A program made the translations under genes and the position numbers. From JBOGFC01 sp050742155 (GTDB taxonomy: Bacteria; Actinomycetota; Acidimicrobiia; Spongiisociales; JALYHC01), in the NCBI GenBank assembly GCA_050742155.1, contig JBOGFC010000011.1, forward strand, positions 1-10,850: a stretch of 10,850 bases of DNA. The letters are read 5' to 3'. The notes beneath the pieces are model-generated. The model saw nothing but the letters and a program-made list of their open reading frames with translations, was not told the origin of the DNA and did no database searches. Each line of letters begins with the position of its first letter. Within the stretch, counting starts at the first letter, position 1. Shown in pieces: positions 4,772 to 10,850 of this stretch.

Positions 4772-7468
4772 TTGAGCCATGTGGGGCAGTACGTGCTTCC
4801 TTCCGGGACCGTTACATTCCTCTTCACCGACATCGAGGGGTCGACCCGGCTGCTGCAACGTGTCGGGAGTGTCTATCCGGAGGTCTTGGAGGCTCATGCC
4901 AAGCTGATCCGGCGGGCACTGGCGGCCCACGCCGGTCAGGAGGCATCCACCAGCGGAGATTCCTTTTTCGCCGTCTTCCCGGTCGCCCTCGACGCCATCC
5001 TGGCCGCGGCAGCTGCGCAGCGCTCCCTCGCCGATCACCCCTGGCCGGAGGGAGTACGGGTCCGGGTACGGATGGGAATCCATACGGGGCATGGGACCCT
5101 GCACGGGGACGACTACGTGGGCTTGGACGTGCACCGGGCGGCCCGGATTGCCTCGGCCGCCCACGGCGGCCAAGTGCTGCTGTCCGAGGCCACAGAGGCG
5201 CTGATCCTGCACGAACTGCCGGCCGATCTTCGGCTGCGTGACCTGGGCATGCACCGACTCAAGGACCTGGAGAATCCCGAGCGACTGTTCCAGCTGGTGG
5301 TGGCCGGACTGGAGAAGGACTTCCCACCTCCTCGCTCGCTCGATGCCCGCCCCCATAACCTTCCCACCCAGCTGACCAGCTTCGTCGCCAGAGAGAGGGA
5401 GCTGGCCGAGCTGCGAGAGCTGCTCGGCAAGACCCGGCTGATCACCATCACCGGAGCCGGAGGCACCGGGAAGACTCGGCTCGTGCTGGAGTTGGCTGCC
5501 TCGAGCCTGCCGGCATTCCCCCACGGTGTGTTCTTCGTCCCTCTCGCGACGCTCACCGACCCTTATCTGGTGCTGCCTACGGTGGCCGGGACGCTGGGAG
5601 TGCAGGTCAACGAGGGGCTTCCACTCCAGGCCCTGATCCGCGAGCTGGCCCACCAGCAGATGCTTCTCGTCCTGGATAACTTCGAGCAGGTCAGCGCGGC
5701 GGCGCCGTCCGTGGCGGAGCTGCTGGAGGCCCTGTCCGAATTGCACGTGGTGGTCACCAGCCGGGCGGTACTTCGGATCCGCGGTGAGCATGAGTACCCG
5801 CTCTCACCCCTGGAGGTGCCCGAGCCGGAATCGCTCCGAGACTGGAGCCAACTGACGAGGTACGGCTCGGTTCGGCTCTTCATAGATCGAGCCTGGGCAA
5901 AGGATCCCTCCTTCGTTCTCACGTCCGAGAATGCCGCCCTCGTGGCTGAGCTGGCCGCTCGCCTTGACGGCCTGCCCTTGGCCATCGAGTTGGCGGCCGC
6001 GCAGATCAAGCTGCTCCCTCCCCAGGCGCTGCTCGCCCGCCTCGGAGACCGGCTCACGCTCCTCAAGTCGGATGCCCCGGACGTCGAGGCCCGGCACCGC
6101 ACCCTGCGGGCCACCCTCGCCTGGAGCTACGACCTGCTCGATAAGCCGGGACGGGCCCTGTTTCACCGTCTGGCCATCTTCGAGGGAGGATTCAGCCTGG
6201 ACGCGGCCGAATCGGTGGCCTCGGGCCCTCCCGTCGGCAGCGTCCTCGAAGGCCTGGCGAAACTGCTCGACAACAGCCTCTTCCATCACCGGACGGTCAG
6301 AGGAGAAGCTCGCTTCGAGATGCTCGAGACGATCCGGGAGTTCGCGCTGGAACGTCTGGCGGAGTCCGATGAGGAGGAGTCGCTCGCCGGCCGCCACGCC
6401 GAATACTTTGAGGACCTGGCCGCTCGGGCAGAGCCCCATTTGACCAGGGAACGGCAAGCCCTCTGGCTGGATCGCCTGGAGAACGAACACGGCAACTTCC
6501 GGGCCCTGCTGGGTCGGGCGCCCCGGTTGGGCCGCGTCCAACCAGCCCTGCTCACCGCCGGGGCGCTCTGGCGCTTCTGGCAGATGCGCGGATACCTGGC
6601 CGAGGGGCGAGGGGTGCTGGAGGGGCTGCTGGACCGGCCGGAGGCCGCGGAGCCCACTCCGGCAAGGGCCAAGGCCCTGGCCGGGCTGGCCGGGCTCCTG
6701 TACTGGCAGGGAGATTCCACGGGCTCCGGCCGCCGGTATGAAGAGGCGCTCGAGATCTACCGGGGCCTGGTGGACGAGTGGAACATGGCGGAGACCCTCT
6801 ACGGCCTCGGCGCCGCCACCGGCATGCAGGGGAAACATTCGGAGGCAGAGTCCTTGCTGGACCAGGCGCTCGGCGCCTTCGAGCGCCTGGGCGACTCGAC
6901 CTCTACCGCCCGGGTCCTCTCATCGGTGGGGTGGGTTCTCATGGGCAGGGGACGCCCGACGCAGGCGGCCGAGGCAATGCGCGAGGCGCTGCGGCGGCTG
7001 GAGGGAACGGGCGAACGGTACATGGAGGGCCAGACCCGGCTTGCCTTGGCCTGGGCGCATCTGGCCGGGCGACATTACGACGAGGCCCGGGGGGAGCTGG
7101 TGCAGGCCATCGAGAGCTCCGCCGAGACGGGCGACCTGACCAGCCTGGCGCACGCTTTGCGCTGGATGGCGACCATTGAGGCGGCGGCCGGCTCGGTCTC
7201 ACGCGCCGTGAGGCTGGCGGCCTCGGCCGAGCGCCTGCGAAGGATCCTGGGCGGCGGCCCGACCATGGCGGTGGCGGGACTCGAGGAACCCGACCTGACC
7301 GCCCGCCGAGCGCTCGATGAAGAGGACTTCGAACAAGGCTGGGCCGAAGGTGAGGCGATGACCCTCGAGGAAGCCGTCGCCTACGCCCGGGAGGGTCCGG
7401 TCACCGTCCAACCCCCGGTCGAGGCAGGAGGCTCGGCGACTGGTTCATCCACCCACCCTCCGGCCTGA
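4772..7468 (+). CDS. Class III cyclase-like domain fused to NB-ARC-type ATPase and TPR repeats
   Basis: An 898-residue signalling protein of the adenylate cyclase-predicted ATPase type. Numbered from the TTG at 4772: cyclase domain at about 10-180 with metal aspartates Asp20 (FLFTDIEGST) and Asp63 (SGDSFFAVF) and Asp114 (DYVG). However, the substrate Lys position is Ser59 and the transition-state Asn position is His121 (VHRAAR, Arg125 kept), so cyclase activity is doubtful. The ATPase domain (about 200-460) has Walker A GAGGTGKT (228-235), Walker B MLLVLDNFEQV with Asp302, VVVTSR (326-331), and GLPLAIELAAA (400-410). A winged-helix-like part (450-530) precedes TPR-like helices (630-820) and the tail FEQGWAEGEAMTLEEAVAYA. 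No LuxR-type helix-turn-helix follows. STAND-type ATPases of this shape usually switch on ligand binding. The start is uncertain: the GTGs at 4781 and 4790 are equally possible, and the family normally begins a few residues before LPSGTVTFLFTD. Confidence 0.92.
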   Translation: MSHVGQYVLPSGTVTFLFTDIEGSTRLLQRVGSVYPEVLEAHAKLIRRALAAHAGQEASTSGDSFFAVFPVALDAILAAAAAQRSLADHPWPEGVRVRVRMGIHTGHGTLHGDDYVGLDVHRAARIASAAHGGQVLLSEATEALILHELPADLRLRDLGMHRLKDLENPERLFQLVVAGLEKDFPPPRSLDARPHNLPTQLTSFVARERELAELRELLGKTRLITITGAGGTGKTRLVLELAASSLPAFPHGVFFVPLATLTDPYLVLPTVAGTLGVQVNEGLPLQALIRELAHQQMLLVLDNFEQVSAAAPSVAELLEALSELHVVVTSRAVLRIRGEHEYPLSPLEVPEPESLRDWSQLTRYGSVRLFIDRAWAKDPSFVLTSENAALVAELAARLDGLPLAIELAAAQIKLLPPQALLARLGDRLTLLKSDAPDVEARHRTLRATLAWSYDLLDKPGRALFHRLAIFEGGFSLDAAESVASGPPVGSVLEGLAKLLDNSLFHHRTVRGEARFEMLETIREFALERLAESDEEESLAGRHAEYFEDLAARAEPHLTRERQALWLDRLENEHGNFRALLGRAPRLGRVQPALLTAGALWRFWQMRGYLAEGRGVLEGLLDRPEAAEPTPARAKALAGLAGLLYWQGDSTGSGRRYEEALEIYRGLVDEWNMAETLYGLGAATGMQGKHSEAESLLDQALGAFERLGDSTSTARVLSSVGWVLMGRGRPTQAAEAMREALRRLEGTGERYMEGQTRLALAWAHLAGRHYDEARGELVQAIESSAETGDLTSLAHALRWMATIEAAAGSVSRAVRLAASAERLRRILGGGPTMAVAGLEEPDLTARRALDEEDFEQGWAEGEAMTLEEAVAYAREGPVTVQPPVEAGGSATGSSTHPPA

Positions 7469-7476
7469 GCCTCCCC

Positions 7477-7482
<6 letters not shown>
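7463..7482. terminator. Bidirectional hairpin containing both convergent stop codons
   Basis: GCCTGAG-CCTCCC-CTCAGGC is a perfect 7-bp inverted repeat with a six-base loop, spanning the whole junction. The plus-strand stop TGA (7466-7468) is in one arm and the minus-strand stop TGA (7477-7479) in the other. The symmetry lets it form on either transcript. There is no T tract, so it is a stem-type end signal at best. Confidence 0.5.
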
Positions 7483-8844
<1,362 letters not shown>

Positions 8845-8846
8845 CC

Positions 8847-8852
8847 TATCCT
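8847..8852 (+). promoter_or_regulatory. Candidate -10 element for a leaderless sugar dehydrogenase transcript
   Basis: TATCCT fits TANNNT and ends exactly seven bases before the GTG at 8860, which has no Shine-Dalgarno sequence. On the other strand TAGGGT (8843-8848) shares its TA pair, so this could be a bidirectional promoter. If TAGGGT is used, the transporter would have to start at ATG 8826. Confidence 0.45.
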
Positions 8853-8853
8853 C
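8850..8853 (-). promoter_or_regulatory. Shine-Dalgarno sequence for the transporter GTG start
   Basis: GAGG on the minus strand, five bases before the GTG at 8844. For ATG 8826 the nearest AGG is 12 bases away, which is long. Confidence 0.5.
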
Positions 8854-8859
8854 GCCGCG

Positions 8860-10089
8860 GTGCGTCTTCGGCTCCTCTTCCTGCTCCTCTGGGTTGCCCA
8901 GGCCTGCTCGCCGGTGGGAGCCCCCACCACCTCTTCGGTGCCGGAGCCGACCACCTCCGCACCGGCGACCCTCCCGCCATTCGGCCGCGCGCCGGCCACG
9001 ACCTCGGCTGCTCCGGCGACCACCCCCAGCCTGCCCCCTCTGCAGGGACTGGCCCTGGAGACGGTGGCCGAGGGACTCTCGAACCCCCTCCTGGTCACCG
9101 CCCCGGCCGGAGACCCGCGCCTTTTCGTGGTGGAGAAGGTGGGGCGGGTGCGCATCGTGGCGGAAGCGGAGCTCCTCTCCGAGCCGTTCCTGGACATCTC
9201 CTCGCTGGTGCGAGACTCCGGGGAGCAGGGCTTCCTGGGCCTGGCCTTCCACCCCGCATATGCCGACAACGGCCTCTTCTTCGTCCACTACAGCGACCGC
9301 AACGGGGACACCGCCGTGGTCGAATACCGGGTCTCCGATGATCCGAGTCGGGCCGACCCGGAGAGCGCCCGGCTTCTCCTCAGCGTGGAACAGCCGGCCC
9401 CCAACCACAACGGCGGGACGGTGTCCTTCGGCCCGGACGGGTACCTCTACCTGGGGCTGGGCGACGGTGGGGGGGCCGGGGACCGCTTCGGCAACGGCCA
9501 GGACCCCGGCACCTTGCTGGCCACCCTGCTCCGTCTCGACGTCGATCAGGGGGATCCGTACGCCATCCCACCCGACAACCCCTTCGTGGACGGAGGGGGG
9601 GCACCGGAGGTCTGGGCCTATGGGCTCCGCAACCCCTGGCGCTTCGCGTTCGACGAGGGGCTGGTCTACATCGCCGATGTTGGCCAGAACGCCTGGGAGG
9701 AGATCGACGTGGCTCCCGCCGACCAGGGGGGGCTCAACTACGGCTGGCCGATCATGGAGGGGACCCACTGCTTCCGGGAGGCGAACTGCGATACGGCCGG
9801 TCTGGTGCAACCGGTGCTCGAGTATCCGATCCCCGCGGACGGCTGCGCGGTGATCGGGGGCTCCGTCTACCGGGGCCGGGCCATCCCCGAGCTGGCCGGC
9901 CACTACTTCTACGGCGACCTGTGCGGGGGCTGGATCCGCAGTTTCCGATATCAAGACGGCCGGGCGGTCGAGCAGGCCGAGCACCTGACCGGGGTGGGGA
10001 GCATCCTCTCCTTCGGGACGGACTCCCAGGGGGAGCTCTACGTCGGGGTGGCCGGAGGCACGGTCTCGCGGCTGGTGGGGAATCGGTAG
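8860..10089 (+). CDS. PQQ-dependent sugar dehydrogenase (soluble aldose dehydrogenase-like), lipoprotein
   Basis: A 409-residue secreted beta-propeller enzyme of the GSDH family (PF07995), related to soluble glucose and aldose sugar dehydrogenases that oxidise sugars with pyrroloquinoline quinone. The signal peptide MRLRLLFLLLWVAQAC has a canonical lipobox (AQAC, lipid Cys16). A Thr/Pro/Ala-rich linker (about 20-60, with repeated APATT) then holds the propeller away from the membrane. Family motifs: GFLGLAFHP (124-132), NHNGGTVSFGPDGYLYLGLGDG (182-203) with the expected catalytic His183, GLRNPWRFAFD (255-265), GQNAWEEIDV (275-284), and NYGWP (293-297). Four cysteines (304, 310, 329, 355) may form disulfides. 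The length is normal. The GTG at 8860 is set by the signal peptide and by TATCCT seven bases upstream. No PQQ-synthesis gene is in the window, and some family members are not true glucose oxidisers, so the substrate is open. Confidence 0.92.
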   Translation: MRLRLLFLLLWVAQACSPVGAPTTSSVPEPTTSAPATLPPFGRAPATTSAAPATTPSLPPLQGLALETVAEGLSNPLLVTAPAGDPRLFVVEKVGRVRIVAEAELLSEPFLDISSLVRDSGEQGFLGLAFHPAYADNGLFFVHYSDRNGDTAVVEYRVSDDPSRADPESARLLLSVEQPAPNHNGGTVSFGPDGYLYLGLGDGGGAGDRFGNGQDPGTLLATLLRLDVDQGDPYAIPPDNPFVDGGGAPEVWAYGLRNPWRFAFDEGLVYIADVGQNAWEEIDVAPADQGGLNYGWPIMEGTHCFREANCDTAGLVQPVLEYPIPADGCAVIGGSVYRGRAIPELAGHYFYGDLCGGWIRSFRYQDGRAVEQAEHLTGVGSILSFGTDSQGELYVGVAGGTVSRLVGNR

Positions 10090-10092
10090 ATT
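10087..10092 (+). promoter_or_regulatory. Candidate -10 element for a leaderless DUF2652 transcript
   Basis: TAGATT fits TANNNT, ends eight bases before the ATG at 10101, and includes the stop codon TAG of the sugar dehydrogenase gene. No Shine-Dalgarno sequence lies before the ATG. It suggests that this gene can be transcribed separately although only 11 bases separate the two genes. Confidence 0.35.
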
Positions 10093-10100
10093 CCCGGCCA

Positions 10101-10850
10101 ATGGACAGGGCATCCTCGCACGACTGGATGGTGGGCCGAGCCGACCGGGGATGCCTGGTGGTGGCCGACATCTCCGGTTACACCAAGTACCTGCAGGGCA
10201 GCGAGCTGGAGCACGCCCAGGACGTGCTGGCCGACCTCACCGAGACTGTGGTGAAGAACCTCCGGCCGGTGCTCACCCTGAGCAAGCTGGAGGGGGACGC
10301 CGCCTTCGCTTACGCCCCCGAGGAGCGTATCGAGGCCTCCATGCTGCTCGACGGCATCGACGAGTGCTACTTCGCCTTCCAGAGCCGGCGTCGCGACATC
10401 ACCCAGGCCACCACCTGCGACTGCAATGCCTGCCTCCTGATTCCGGGCCTCAACCTCAAGTTCGTGGCCCACCACGGCAGCTTCGCCCGGCGGCCGATCG
10501 CCGGCCGGGAGGAGCTGACCGGCACCGATGTCATCCTGGTGCACCGCTTGCTGAAGAACTCGGTGACCGAGACGCTCGGATTGCGAGGCTACGCCCTCTT
10601 CACCGAGGCCTGCATCGCCGCCTTGGGAATCGAGCCCTCGGCCCTCGAGATGAAGGAACACCGCGAGAGCTATGGGGACGTCGGCGAGGTCAGGGGGTAT
10701 GTCGAGGACCTGGAAGCCCGCTGGAGGTACGAGGAGGAGCGACGACGGGTGTACGTGGTGCGGGAGGGGGCCGCCTTCGAGTTCGAGGACGAGTATCCGG
10801 TCCCGCCCCACGTGTTGTGGGAGTACACGACCTCTCCGTCCAAGCGCCAG
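10101..10850 (+). CDS. DUF2652 family protein (nucleotidyl-cyclase-like) entering an SRPBCC domain, 3'-truncated
   Basis: The frame is open for 250 codons to the window edge with no stop. It starts MDRASSHDW and reads CLVVADISGYTKYL (18-31), which resembles the first strand of a class III cyclase domain with Asp23 at the metal position. Then comes SKLEGDAAFAY (61-71), with Lys62 and Asp66 at the positions of the cyclase substrate Lys and second metal Asp. Next are the cysteine cluster TCDCNAC (105-111), LKFVAHHGSF (119-128), and LTGTDVILVHRLLKN (139-153), where cyclases have their Asn-Arg helix. These match DUF2652 as I know it. From about residue 226 the sequence (FEFEDEYPVPPHVLWEYTTSP) looks like the start of an SRPBCC/polyketide-cyclase-like domain. 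No family member has an established activity to my knowledge. ATG 10101 is 11 bases after the sugar dehydrogenase stop. The second ATG at 10128 is less likely. Confidence 0.87.
   Translation, partial: MDRASSHDWMVGRADRGCLVVADISGYTKYLQGSELEHAQDVLADLTETVVKNLRPVLTLSKLEGDAAFAYAPEERIEASMLLDGIDECYFAFQSRRRDITQATTCDCNACLLIPGLNLKFVAHHGSFARRPIAGREELTGTDVILVHRLLKNSVTETLGLRGYALFTEACIAALGIEPSALEMKEHRESYGDVGEVRGYVEDLEARWRYEEERRRVYVVREGAAFEFEDEYPVPPHVLWEYTTSPSKRQ

Noticed and set aside
4538..6838. Two long minus-strand open frames (to 5791 and from 5804) under the cyclase-ATPase gene
   Set aside because: Their translations are rich in Gly, Gln and Arg with no motifs, and the plus frame carries all cyclase, Walker and TPR signatures.
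4772..7468. Calling the cyclase-ATPase protein a LuxR-family transcription factor
   Set aside because: Many relatives end in a LuxR-type helix-turn-helix, but here the chain ends after the TPR-like region with a Gly/Ser/Thr/Pro tail and no such domain.
8845..10113. Long minus-strand open frame continuous with the transporter gene, opposite the sugar dehydrogenase
   Set aside because: Its translation is low-complexity and matches no family, while the plus strand encodes a complete sugar dehydrogenase with signal peptide. Few stops are expected in the antisense frames of GC-rich genes.

Overview
This window is a dense, GC-rich (by eye about 70% G+C) stretch of bacterial chromosome. It carries ten intact or window-truncated protein genes and one gene remnant, and no gap is longer than about 65 bases. 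The frequent GTG starts, the mixture of Shine-Dalgarno and apparently leaderless starts, and the gene families (cyclase-ATPase-TPR regulators, DUF2652, YxFxxD lipoproteins, UMF1 transporters) suggest an actinomycetote, perhaps of the Acidimicrobiia or Thermoleophilia type. That placement is an inference. I see no tRNA, rRNA, CRISPR array, insertion sequence or phage gene.

Layout. 3-797 (+): 5'-truncated N-acetylmuramoyl-L-alanine amidase. 852-1199 (-): small Ala/Glu/Lys-rich helical-repeat protein. 1263-2590 (+): two-gene unit of an exported PEBP/YbhB-like protein and an alpha/beta hydrolase, overlapping by ATGA. 2584-4499 (-): two-gene unit of a CoA-disulfide-reductase-like flavoprotein followed by a YxFxxD lipoprotein. 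4541-4765 (+): 74-codon remnant of a zinc-ribbon adenylate cyclase, followed in the same frame by 4772-7468 (+), a cyclase-ATPase-TPR regulator. 7477-8844 (-): UMF1-type major facilitator transporter. 8860-10089 (+): secreted PQQ-type sugar dehydrogenase lipoprotein. 10101-10850 (+, runs off the window): DUF2652 cyclase-like protein entering an SRPBCC domain.

Themes. Several products act outside the membrane or in it (amidase, two or three lipoproteins or exported proteins, sugar dehydrogenase, transporter). They are interleaved with three separate class III nucleotidyl-cyclase-like sequences. No single pathway ties the genes together, and this is not an obvious defence or biosynthetic cluster.

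The most notable signals lie between the genes. Four plus-strand starts without a Shine-Dalgarno sequence each have a TANNNT hexamer 6-8 bases upstream, the geometry of leaderless transcripts. The four minus-strand starts each have a Shine-Dalgarno sequence at exactly 5 bases. Each of the three convergent gene ends carries a 7-bp hairpin without a T tract, one of which contains both stop codons. The 4541-4790 region looks like a deletion scar joining two cyclase genes.
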